Below, piece by piece: positions 20,482 to 31,439 of a stretch of 64,000 nucleotides of DNA; the stretch's first letter is position 1; the number at the start of each line of letters is the position of its first letter. Location of the stretch: positions 58,251,649-58,315,648 of the forward strand of contig CM045758.1 in the NCBI GenBank assembly GCA_025200525.1, written 5' to 3'. A program made the position numbers and the translations under genes. The notes under the pieces were generated by a model. The model saw only the letters and a list, made by a program, of their open reading frames with translations. It was not told where the DNA came from and made no database searches. The DNA comes from Camellia lanceoleosa (lineage: Eukaryota > Streptophyta > Magnoliopsida > Ericales > Theaceae).

Positions 20482-22823
20482 CTTACTTTTAATTTTTTTC
20501 CAGGTAGTCCCTCAACTTCTTAATTAATTACAATTTTAATGCTAGAATAAAATTTAAAAAAAAAAAACATGCACTAAATCCTCCCCATGTGGCCGGCTAC
20601 CCTAGAAGCTATATATATGTAATGTACTAAATGGGATAAATTGCTAAAATCATGGGATATGTCTTTGACTTTGGTACCAATTTGTACATTTAAGATTTGT
20701 ACTTATAACTAGATTAAATTAAATTAGACCTAAGTCTAAATAGATCATATTTAAGTACATAATTAAGATTCTAATCACCCCTCATTCCATTACATTGAAA
20801 CTAAATCAAATAACTATTCGATTGAATTGGAACCAAGGGTAAAATAGGCTTTTTATCAAAAAAAAATTTCTATAAATATACCACTCATCTCCACTTTTTG
20901 AACACACATACACACTCACACACCCAACCCACAGTGGAGAGAAGAAAAAGAAAGAGAGAGAGAGAGCTTGGTGGAGGAGGAGAGGAAAGGAGAGGAAAAA
21001 TTGTGCAATCAACCCATCTAAGTACCAAGTAAGCCACAAAACAATTCCCTATTTTATTTTCCTTTTTCAAATACATGCTATTAGAGGTTTAAATTAAGAT
21101 TTTTAGATGTGTTGTAATGGTGTTGTTATGTTAAAAATGAAAAGAATTGAGTCTTATTCTACCATTACTTGTGTTTTCTCTAAATTGGTGTAAAACTATC
21201 TCTTTCTACACCTATCTCTCATAATTTTTAAAGGCACACCATCATTCTAAATATCTGAGTTATTGGTACATTATTTAATATGTTTTCACCACAAGAAAAG
21301 TGAAATTTTTTCCTTAGTTTCCCTCTTTTCTCACCAATCTTCTTATTTGAGTATTATGCGTGAAAACTAGTTTTTATAGCCAACTTCCAAAATTTCTAGA
21401 AAAATGTATAAAAATTCCCTCGACCTCATTTTATGTCAAAAACTTCCCTAAAGAGTTAGCTTTCAAGTAAAATTGTTTTCGTTGAAAAAGAGTAAGCGGT
21501 TTGAAAGAAAATCCAATTTTCGTAACGATCAACAAATCTGGACAGCGCTGGAGTGTTTCTTGAAAAACAAAAACAAAAATGGGAAAGCTATGAAACTTAT
21601 ACAAGATGTTATGAAAACTAAACAAAATTCTCCACAAATCATAGGAAATCCAAGTTTACGAAAAATCTGAAAATGCCTTTTTGTTTACAATCTTTATGAC
21701 AAATGCAAATCTGGAAATTTACATTCTTGTGTGATATTATTCCATTAACTTCATGAATATGCCTAGAACTACTTGTGCATATTTTGATATGTCAATCGCA
21801 TGTGTTGTAACCTTATTTCCTTCCATTATGCTATGAATTTATTCATACTTCTGCAATTGATGTTGTTTCAAGGGTTTGTTCTAACTTTGACTTAAATTAT
21901 CTAACGGGAAACTTAATTGGTGGTAATGGGTTTGCGAACTTTCGGACAAGTTACTGAGTTATTGATTGGTTGATGGGATGTGTTCTCTATTTGGCAGTAA
22001 AGTCTTGCACAAGCGGTTGTTTCGGAACCATTGAACGGAGCAGTTGTATTCAGGCCCTAGATGGTTTCGATGTAAGGAGGGATTTGGGCAAGGCTGATTA
22101 TTACCGTCTCTTTGAGGCCTTGAGGTTGGTACTATGTGGCATATAACCTTTAGTAGGCATCCGAGGTAAAGTCTGCAACAAAGCAACAAAAGATGGAGCA
22201 TGCCGAATAATTTGCGTCCGATTCTTGTGGTTGAGAGGATGAAATCTCTTTGGGGGATTTCTAGTTTACTAACAACTAACCTTGTAACCCTTGTTGTTTT
22301 GTTAAATATCATGTTTGTTTCTCTATTGTTGTAATTGGTATTGTGTAATGAATTAGGAAAAAGGGATGGGGTGTATGTGCGTTTACTGGATATTCAAAGC
22401 TCATAGTGATTCATGCCAGGTATCGAAGAAACATACGAGACCGACGAAGAGCCAGAGACAATTGAAGACTTGTGTCTATTTTAGAGAAAGTTAGAAGTCA
22501 TTTCGCTTATGAGTTTATTCGTGCTTTTATTTATTTATTTATTTATTTTTGGATTGTAATAGTATTGGAACTCGTTTTGCAATTTAAGATTTGAAACACT
22601 GTAATTATTATTTACTTTTGTAATCCTATGCTTATCTCTGCATTACTTATGAGATCTTGTGTTAATACCTCTTAAGATCTGTCATAAAGATAGCTTGCTA
22701 TCTAAGGTTGTTGGACTTAGAAGCGAGGCTATATTGACTTCTCCGACCTTCTTGAGATCTTACTTGGCTATTGACTAAGGACTCTTTAGTGATGTTACTT
22801 AGAGTAGAAATTAGGGCATCGCA
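20482..22823 (+). mobile_element. Remainder of the gypsy 3' LTR interrupted by the TR-GAG element
   Basis: Continues the LTR whose first 40 bp lie at 4994-5033. It begins with the second CTTAC and runs to GGGCATCGCA (about 22823), a plausible CA terminus that would make the LTR about 2.4 kb. A TATA box (TTTCTATAAATATACC, 20870-20878) is followed by ACACACTCACACACCCAACC and a GAGAGA run, fitting an LTR promoter and start region. An (ATTT)n run is at about 22528-22547. The short homologue at 45276-46024 in copy B is heavily deleted. The right end is an inference from the TG...CA rule. Confidence 0.55.
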
Positions 22824-23300
22824 TTTAGAAAATTCAAAAATGCTCTTACACTTCAAGGTCTTAAATTTATCCTAAAATATCAATTAATTATTATTTTTAA
22901 ACCGCAACATGGCACACAGTAACTTGAATAATGTTTCTAATATAGTTATTGAAATAAATATAAAATTTAAATCTTTCACTTCATTTCCTTTTTTTTTCTT
23001 AGATCACATTACATTAATCCCTAAAATCCAAACATTCCTTCAGCCATGAAAGCTCACTACTATCACCACAACAAGTTCTTTCTACAAATAAAACCCACCA
23101 CAACAATCAAAACTATATATAAACTTTTAATTCTTTTCAATAAAATATAAAAAAAATAAAGAAAAATAGAGAACACATAGAAGAGAGAGATAGAGATACT
23201 AAAAACATAATAGTATTCACCATGTTTGTTTTCATTATCAAACTTTGATATGAAAAATTATAATTATAAAAATTTTATAGATAGAATTATGCTCAACAGA
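22824..23300. other. Unassigned AT-rich DNA within copy A
   Basis: No gene recognised. The last ~80 bp match copy B at about 46155-46230 and form the left flank of the CACTA insertion. Confidence 0.4.
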
Positions 23301-24413
23301 CACTACAAGAAATAGCACTTTTGGCGACTAAAACTGCATTTTTCGTCGCTAAAAGTAGTAGAATTGGCGACTAATAAATGATCATTTTGGCCGACTAAAA
23401 GAGTTTAGTCACCAAATATAAGGGTTTTAGCAACTAAAAGGCAGTTTAGTCGCCGAATGTAGGAGTTTTAGCGACTAAAGGTTGTTTAGTAGCCAAAAGT
23501 CACGATTTTTGGCAACTAAAATGATTTAGTAGCCAAAAGTGATGGTTTTGGTGACTAAATGGCAGTTTGGTCGCCGATTACAGGTGTTTTGCCGACTAAA
23601 AACAGTTTAGTCGCTGAAAGTGAAGCTTTTTGGCTACAAAAAAAAATTAGTAGCTAAAAGCATCAATTGCCGAATTAAAAGTCAGTTTAGTAGCCAAAAG
23701 GGGACGTTTTGGGCGACTAAGGCGGAACTTAATTTTTTAGCGACTAAATAATAATTAGTAGCCGAAAATGATAGAATTGGCGACTAAAAATTTAATTTAC
23801 TCGCCAAAAGTGGCCTAAATTTTTTTTAGTAAATAATTTATTTTTTACATAAATTATATTGAATTAAAATAATTATATTTATATATATTATTTTGTATTA
23901 ATACCGGTTAATATACTATATAAATAATATATATTACATATATATTCATGTGATGTTGTAGTGGCATAGTGGAGGGAGTGTGTTGCAAAAAGGTTTGGAA
24001 TGTGCGACGGTTGGGGTTCGAAACTCAGAAAAAGCAAAAAAGTGGGTCTTTTTTTTTTTCGACAGAAACACCTTTGGCGACTAAAATTATTAGTCGCCAA
24101 AAGTCTTTATTTTGGCAACTAAACGGTTTAGTCGGCGATTGAGTGAGTATTGGCGACTAAATTATTAGTCAGTAAATGTATGATTTTCAAAAGTGTAAAA
24201 CACTATTGGCGACTAACACTTTGGTCGCTAAAGAACTATATTTTGGCGACTAAAAAAGTTTTAGTCGCCAATACCTACGCCGACCACGTATACGCGACAA
24301 ATGTGGCGACTAAAAAATTTTGTCAAGGAAAGTAAAATTTCGACTTTCGGCAACTAAAAACAGACTTTTGGCGACTAAAACTTTAGTCGCCAAAAGTGCT
24401 TTTTCTTGTAGTG
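23301..24413. mobile_element. Non-autonomous CACTA element with complete ends, 1113 bp
   Basis: Left end CACTACAAGAAATAGCACTT and right end, read on the minus strand, CACTACAAGAAAAAGCACTT; the inverted repeats extend for about 31 bp with one mismatch. A 3 bp target duplication AGA flanks it on both sides (23298-23300 and 24414-24416). Copy B has the empty site CTCAACAGAAAGC near 46226-46238. Inside are many GGCGACTAAA/TTTAGTCGCC repeats and no transposase, so it must be moved by proteins supplied elsewhere. Its repeat word differs from that of the element at 1-3908 (GCGACCAA), so they are separate families. Confidence 0.95.
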
Positions 24414-24416
24414 AGA

Positions 24417-25707
24417 AAGCAATTTTTGTAATTTATGCAAATTTGTTTAGTTTTAATTTTACCAATTGAATTATGATACATGTATTTTATTATAAAACAA
24501 AATATTAAAAGAAGACTTAAGTAATGACAGAAACTTACTTAGTCTCATCCATTTATAGTTTTTTCAAATCAATTTAATTTTAAAATTAAATTTTGAATCA
24601 TTGTCTAAAATCGTGTATAGCATAGGCTTTAGGCATATATATATATACCAAAATGGTAATGTAACTATTTACATTTATGATTCCCTACTCGCCTTATGAT
24701 TTAGGATATGCTATTTTACTTGATTTTTTATTTTTTTTTTAATTATTTTAGTTTGGCTAAAAAAAGTTATATATGGGATGATAGTTGTTGTTTTTTTTTT
24801 TTTTTTTTTTTTTTTTTTGTAATTGATTTGATGGTTGTGAAAGAAAAAAAACAAAATTATTATTATTTCAATATGATATTTTATGTTCTTCACTATTTTA
24901 ACGTATTTTATTTTTATTGACTATTTTAACCTAAATCCAACTTCCCAAACACCTATTGCATCCATATAGATATGAAAGGGTCGGACTTTTCTCATATTGG
25001 TCATCTCAATTTCAGAGAGCATTTTGGCTTGGTAGACTCAATTTGAGACCGATTTCAATAATTTAAACCGTTTACTTTTTAAGACTCATTGAATAGAATA
25101 TTCATACAAAAAATTACGATGATCGGATATTGGTAACTATATGTTTGAATCAAATTTGTATTACAAAAAATAGATGACTATTCTTAAAATTATATTTGAC
25201 ATCCATTTTTTAAAAAACAAATATGATTCAAATATAGAGTTACGGATGTCAAATCATTTTGATTTTTTACATGAATATTTTACTCAACAAATTCTTAAAG
25301 TAAACGATTTAGATCATTGAAATCAGTTTCAACACTGATCTACTAAGGGTTCCTTTGGGATGTGGGTTGGCCTCTTGACTATATGACTTTTTGGCTATTT
25401 TAGCCTGAGGCTATAAAGTCTCGTTTGGTATATACTTTTTGGCTCTCTTGACCTTTGTAAGAGAAAAAATGAAATAATTATAGTTTGGATGCGATATTTT
25501 GTCTTATTATGTTAAAAAGTCTATTTTGTCTTTTTGTGATTATTTTAACAAAAAAAAAAAAAAAAGAGCCTATGACAAACGAAGGCTACGTTTAAATGCT
25601 CTCCCAAATTGTGATCATAACTTAATGAGTAATCCTATATGAATCAATTAGTACACTAACTAATATATCAATTGATGATGCGACATTATTTAAAATATTC
25701 TTGGTAT
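24417..25707. other. Copy A flank without genes
   Basis: AT-rich DNA homologous to about 46231-47890 of copy B. It has a long T run at about 24791-24818 and an A run at 25550-25565. No gene seen. Confidence 0.5.
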
Positions 25708-25710
25708 TTA

Positions 25711-25977
25711 GGCCAAGTTTGGGTACTCCCAAAAAAGTCAAAAAGCCAAAAAGTTACTCAAAAAGTTAAAAAGTTAACACTATTCACCAAAAGTCAACAA
25801 TTACGGCTGCACAACTCTCAATTCAAATTTTCCTCTACAAACCAATTTTTACAATTTTTTATTACACATTTTTTCATAAAAAGTTAAAAAATTAACCCAA
25901 ACATCCATATTTTCAACCTCGATTTTTTAGTCTAAAAAGACAAAAAGTACACTTATTTAGTCTTTCCAAACTTGGCC
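25711..25977 (-). mobile_element. Tourist-like (PIF/Harbinger) MITE, 267 bp
   Basis: Ends GGCCAAGTTTGG on both strands, flanked by TTA on both sides (25708-25710, 25978-25980). Copy B has the empty site CATTTATAATTTT near 47885. The same family is inserted at a different position and in the opposite orientation in copy B (46464-46724). No coding capacity. I set minus strand so that it reads the same way as the copy B member. Confidence 0.88.
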
Positions 25978-26145
25978 TTATAATTTATATAATAAGTTGA
26001 GTCAATAATAATGCCATAACTCATATTAGTACATTAATTAATACATTAATTAGTCCATATAGCACCCATATAACTTAATATAAGCCAATACAGATATAAA
26101 AATAATCTCAAATACAAAAGTAATAATTTAATAAATTTATTTTAA

Positions 26146-26393
26146 TATTAAAAGGGCAATCTTTGGGGACCCCGTGGGGCGACCAGCCCAAAGGTCTCAG
26201 TGGGGAGCCTTGTCAATGGCCAGAAATTCCAAAAAAAAAAAAAAAAAAAAAAAAATTTACTTTTGGACCAATCAGAGAGAACCCCAAGATTCTGGGGTTT
26301 CACCATTTCCATATTAAAGGGCAATCTTTGGGGACCCCGGTGAAGCGACCTCAGCACCCAGTCTGGTGGGGCACTGTCAATGGCCAGAAATTC

Positions 26394-26431
<38 letters not shown>

Positions 26432-26690
26432 ACTTTTGGACCAATCAGAGAGAACCCCCAGTACCCCCACTGGGGGTTTCAGCCATTTTCCATATTAAAG
26501 GGCAATCTTTGGGCGAGCCTCAAGACCCCCAGTCTGGTGGGCATCATCAATGGCTAGAAATTCCAAAAAAAAAAAATAAATAAAAATTTACTTTTCGACC
26601 AATCAGAGAGGACCCCCAGTACCTCCACTGGGGGTCTCAGCCATTTTCCATATTAAAGGGCAATGCTGGGGACCCCAGTGGGGGGCGACC
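26146..26690. repeat. 3.5 tandem copies of a ~160 bp unit with poly(A) inside
   Basis: Each unit runs CCATATTAAAGGGCAATCTT, a GGGGACCCC(A/G)GTGGGG-type GC block, CAATGGCCAGAAATTCC, a long A run (9-33 bases), TTTACTTTTGGACCAATCAG and a CCCCCAGTACC...CTGGGGG hairpin. Starts are near 26150, 26313, 26491 and 26653 (partial). Copy B has none of it: at about 48055-48075 the flanks ATATTAAAA and TTCCATACAAGC are nearly adjacent, so the block was inserted or amplified after the duplication. Confidence 0.85.
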
Positions 26691-27932
26691 TTCCATACAA
26701 GCAAAGCTGACAACTAACAGAGGCAGAAAAATATGCTCTGAAGAATTTTCCATTTATGCCACAAATTCGTTTTTGCATCAAAGAATCTATTTTTTGACAA
26801 GCACAAAATTCAAGAAAAAAATTACACTAATTGAAACCTTTTTTTTTTCTTTAGTGAAAGTTTTTCAAATTTTTTTATATTAGTTTGAAAAAATTAGCCT
26901 CTTCAATTTTGGTAGAGCTTAAAAGTTTTTTAAAAAATGAAAAATTAAAAATAATTAATAAAACAGATGGTTAAATGTTTGAAATATTTTAAATTGGTCA
27001 TCTCAATTTGGGAGAGCGTTTATACTTGGTGAATCTATTTTAGTGTCAACTTCTGTGATCTAAACCATTTACTTTTTAGTACTCAATTAGTAAAATATTC
27101 ATAAAAAAAATTAAAATGATCAAATATCGGTAACGATATATTTGAATTATATTTGTATTACAAAAAATTGATGTTACTCTTAAAATTATAATGTCGTCTA
27201 TTTTTTTTTTTTTTAAATGTGTTTTAAATATATATAGTTTTTGATATTCGATTATCTTAATTTTTTATATGAATATTATACTTGACAAATCTTAAAAAGT
27301 AAACGGTTCAAATCATCGAGGTTGGCTAGAAAATGAGTCCACCAAATCTAAATGTTTTTTTTTCATGTTGAGATGACCAATTAAAGAAAATCCAAACCTC
27401 AAAAAAAAAATATATATATATATATATATAAAGTTAAAATATTCCTAGATTTTTTTTTTTAAAAAAAAATCACTAAAAGGATAAGCCATTCAAATTAATA
27501 TTTTTCAACTCATAAACTTTTTTTAAAAAAATACTAAAAAAAAGTCAAACTGCAAATAGTTCCTTAAAAATAAACTGAGAGAGATGAGGCTAGTGGATCC
27601 AGATTAATTACTCCATTTGTTAGATACCTTTTACATCACTACCGCCCCGTTTTGAAAGTTAATTGTTTTAATTAATTTTTTGAATTTTTTATTATTTTAA
27701 TTTGATTAAAAAAATTATATTCAAAGAGATAATTGTTTTTTTTTTTATAATTGATTTAATGGTTATGAAAAAAAAAATGAAATGATTATGAGTTAGATAT
27801 AATATTTTGTATTAATAATTATTTTAACTTATTTTATTTTTATTAATAATTTTAATCTAGATAGCTCTTCCCAAACAGGGCCTTATATTCGATTTAAGAT
27901 ACAATAAGGCTAGGAGGAGATGAGACTAGTGG
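26691..27932. other. Copy A flank without genes
   Basis: AT-rich DNA closely matching about 48070-49318 of copy B. It has a TATATA run at about 27411-27430. No gene seen. Confidence 0.5.
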
Positions 27933-27941
27933 GTCCTTGCC

Positions 27942-28150
27942 GAGTCCGGATCCTCTCCAGCAAGAATTTCCGTCCGGTCCTCCGGGCGAAGGCTCAGATA
28001 AAACCACGTTACGTATAAATAAACACACGGCTCAAATTTGTTTATTTGAAAAAAAGAAAAGAAATACACTGCACTACACTCATAGCACACACTCTCTACA
28101 CTACACTACACTCACAGGACACACTCTCTCACTCCGTCCCTTCCTCACTA

Positions 28151-28188
<38 letters not shown>

Positions 28189-29028
28189 CATTTCTAACAA
28201 AAAGTTAAAATCACACATTCTCTCTCTCTCTCTCTCACATACTCTCTCTATCACATTTTTAATAAAAATAAAAAAAATTATTTTAATCTTTTTCATTTTA
28301 TTTTCATAATATATAATTTTTAATATAAAATTTTCTTTTTTATAAAATTTATATCATTGAAAATATACTTTTAAAATAAGACTAATATTAAATATATTTA
28401 ATAAAAATTTAAAATAAATAAAAAGTAATTACTATATTTAGTTATGCTCAAAGTATTATTTTTAAAATATAAAAATTATTTTGATAAAAATAAACACACA
28501 AAAATCATATATTTTAAAAATTCTCAATAATAATCTTCATTCCAAAAAAAATATATGAAAATAATGACTTTTGTGTATAGATGTAAATTTTTTATTTTAC
28601 ATATATGAAAATAATCTTCATTCAATCTATGCATAGGTGTAAATCAAATATAGAATTTTTTTATTTCATTTACAAAAATTATAAATCCGTTTGGTTAATA
28701 AAATTAAATTAAAAGTTATTATTTTTATATGTTTTTTTTTTTTAGAATGAAGATTGTTTTTGAGAATTTCAAAAATATATTATTTTTGTGTGTTTATTTC
28801 ATCAAATTAATTTTTATATTTAAAAAATAATAATTTGAAAACATAACTAAACATCGTAATTAGTTTATATTTATTTTAAATTTTTATTAAATATATTTAA
28901 TATTAATCTCATTTGAAAAGTATATTTTTAATGATATTAATGTTATAAAATTAAAATTTTATATTAAAAATTATATATTATGAAAATAAAATAAAAAAGA
29001 TTAAAATAATTTTTTTTAATTTTTTATT

Positions 29029-29083
<55 letters not shown>

Positions 29084-29309
29084 TGTGTGTGTGTGTGTGA
29101 GTATGTGTGTGTGTGTGGTGGGATGTGTGCGTGCAATGAGGGACAGAGAAGGGTCAGAGAAAGGAAATGATTCACTGTGGTATGTTTTGAATTTTTTTTG
29201 TTTAAAGAAACAAATTTGAACCATGCATTTTTTGTAGGACAACGTGGCTTCATCTGAGCCTTCGCCCGGAGGATCGGACGGAAATTCTTGCTGGAGAGGA
29301 TCCGGACTC
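27942..29309. mobile_element. Long-TIR Mutator-like element (MULE), non-autonomous, 1368 bp
   Basis: Both ends read GAGTCCGGATCCTCTCCAGC inward and are flanked by the 9 bp target duplication GTCCTTGCC (27933-27941 and 29310-29318). Copy B shows the unfilled site GTGGGTCCTTGCCCAACTAC at 49317-49336. The near-identical terminal part covers at least 70 bp (through CTCCGGGCGAAGGCTCAGAT), and the AT-rich interior is also largely self-complementary between the halves, including a CT run at 28145-28184 opposite a GA run at 29033-29081. Nine-base duplications and long TIRs are the signature of Mutator-type transposons. No transposase is present. Confidence 0.93.
29033..29117. repeat. (GA)n(GT)n microsatellite in the MULE
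   Basis: About 24 GA units followed by TG-rich repeats. Its inverted partner is the CT run at 28145-28184 in the other arm, which is shorter, so the two arms have drifted in repeat length. Confidence 0.9.
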
Positions 29310-29909
29310 GTCCTTGCCCAACTACTCCATTTGTGTTACATAAGGCTATTAACTCAGACGACACATATAATCACAAAATTTATGAGGCTAGTGGGTCCTT
29401 GGCCAACTACTCCCCATTTGTCTTAGATGAAAAATATTAGAGGTCTTAGATAATTTATCAATTTTTTTATATTGGCGTAAGATTCACACAAATTCACATG
29501 TATGTAGGTCTCACATCCATATAAGAGGTTTGATAAAAAATTTGATAAATCATTTCGGGTTTCTAGTATAACCCATTCTAGATAAGGCTATTAACTTATA
29601 CGACATATATAGACACAAAATTTATTCAGGAAAAAAAAAAATTTTGTAAGTTTTTTTTTTAGTATGTTAAAAAAATGTGTGAATGAGATTAACTAATACA
29701 TTGTGAGATTGATGGCTTAAATAAATCTTAACCACAAGTTAATGTCTCTTGAAAAAAATAAAAATAAATAAAAAATAAAAAATAAAAATAATCTCAAACT
29801 GTATTGTTGCTCATTAAGGCCTCTTCTACTCAGGTTCCAAAAGAGCACACTCTCCATCTAACCTTAACATTGCGTACTCTCTAGTGACGTTCAATGGTTC
29901 AAGAAGCAA

Positions 29910-31430
29910 TGTAACAATTCAGATTTTTAATTATTCTATAGAATTTATACTAATATTATTTAATCTCAGTTCAGAAAATATATAATTTATTATATATTAT
30001 TATGCTTAATTTTGTAAAATAATATAATTATTAAAAGTTTAAGGGTCAAAATATAAATAATAATAATATAGATAATATAAATAATAATAATTATGGGTAT
30101 GATAGTAAAATAAATAATTAATTTTCTGTTAGTATAAGATAAAGTGTAATTTAATTAAGAATTAAATTATTTATATAATTATATTAAAAAGTTGGGTCAA
30201 AAAGTAATTATCTTAAATATCTATTAAGGATAAGAATAAATCTATATAATAATTATTGAATCCGCGGAAGATTCGTACATGGCCACGTATACCCTCTCCT
30301 TTGTATATAAATAAGGATCTGATTCATTGGGCGGAAAAAAGAAAGAAGAAAAAGAAAAGAAAGAAGAAAAGAAAAGAGAAAGAAAGAAAAGAAAGAAGAA
30401 AAGAAAAGAGAAAGAAAGTAAAGAAAGAGAGGAGAGAAAGAAAGGAAGAAATAAGGGAAGTTGAAAAAGTCTTTGATAGTGAAAAAAAAGAGTAAGGTAT
30501 TAAAGTTAAGGTGAGTTATATTATACCTTGAGTCACCAAAATGTATTTTACGTATGTTTTGACTTACCAAAATCTATTTTTATAAGTTATGTTTTATTAG
30601 TATTTTAATAAAAGTTATGTTTTATAAAGATTTCAATTACGTGATTTATCTTTTGAACCCTATTTTCTTAAAAGGAAACCCATAGATATGTTTGTTTATA
30701 TTTTAAAGAATATTTGACTATAACCTTATAAACAATTATGTTTTGTAAGTACCACCACGGGAGTCCCATGCCTTGGGGGACTTAAATAACCATTGGCCTC
30801 TGTCTGTTTGTCATGGATCCATTGACCTATGTTTTGTGCGGATCAAAGTGCTGTGCGGAGCTAAGTGCTACACTATTGTGGGAACCACTTTTAGAATCCG
30901 TACGAGCCACCTCTTGAATCCGTACCTCTGTTCTGATTGTCACTTCTGTGACCTCTGTTCTGTTCTGTTCTGTACCATGGTTATGGTTATATATTTATAT
31001 AATATCTGTATTTCAGTTTCTGCTACTTATGATTTGTTTATGTAAATGTTTTGGTCTAACTAACGATCCATGGTTATTTCGTGTGCTTTATACTCTTGGT
31101 ATAATATTTCTCACTCTGCCATGTGCTTATAGTTTTTTACCAATTTTCAAGAAACATGCAATTCAGAAATAGCTTTTGGAAAGTCTTAGATGCGAGACTG
31201 CGAAATAGACACACACAACACTTTTATGATATTTTTTATACATGTAAATATCAGCATTTTTTGTCAATATATTTTGTAATAAAAATAAAAGCTCCGATAA
31301 TTATTTTGGTACCCTTATTTAAATATTTCTTCCGCTTGCGTTTATTAAATTATTTATGAATTGGCCGTAGGTAACTTCAGTTACTAACCATCACGATGCT
31401 TAACCCTTGGGTGGGGAGCGGGTCGTGACA
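29910..31430 (+). mobile_element. Solo Ty3/gypsy-type LTR, 1521 bp
   Basis: Starts TGTAACAATTCAG and ends GGGAGCGGGTCGTGACA, with the 5 bp target duplication AGCAA on both sides (29905-29909, 31431-31435). There is no second LTR and no internal region, so the element was reduced by recombination between its LTRs. A TATA box (TTGTATATAAATAAG, about 30301-30315) is followed by a ~160 bp purine tract (30332-30495) that would lie in the transcribed leader. The TGTAAC...GTGACA ends fit plant chromovirus LTRs; the clade is my inference. Confidence 0.9.
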
Positions 31431-31439
31431 AGCAATGTC

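Larger units (their letters stand above)
20482..29870 (+). repeat. Segmental duplication, copy A
   Basis: Collinear, same orientation as copy B (45276-49860). Shared anchors in order include CTTAATTAATTAC near 20520, GGGTTTGTTCTA near 21871, TAGATAGAATTAT near 23280, ATTTAGGATATGCTA near 24700, AAAGTCTCGTTTGGTATA near 25416, CCATACAAGCAAAGCTGACA near 26691, and GGTTCCAAAAGAGCAC near 29831. Copy A carries extra insertions (see the CACTA, MITE, tandem-repeat and Mutator-like entries). Homology fades just short of where copy B has its receptor gene promoter. Confidence 0.88.

Noticed and set aside
26148..26583. Lys-rich reading frames through the poly(A) units
   Set aside because: Poly(A) translates as poly-Lys; the frames cover tandem repeats and are not kept in copy B.
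30253..30570. ~105-residue Phe/Ser/Leu-rich minus-strand frame and its Lys/Glu-rich plus-strand counterpart
   Set aside because: Caused by the purine tract in the solo LTR leader.
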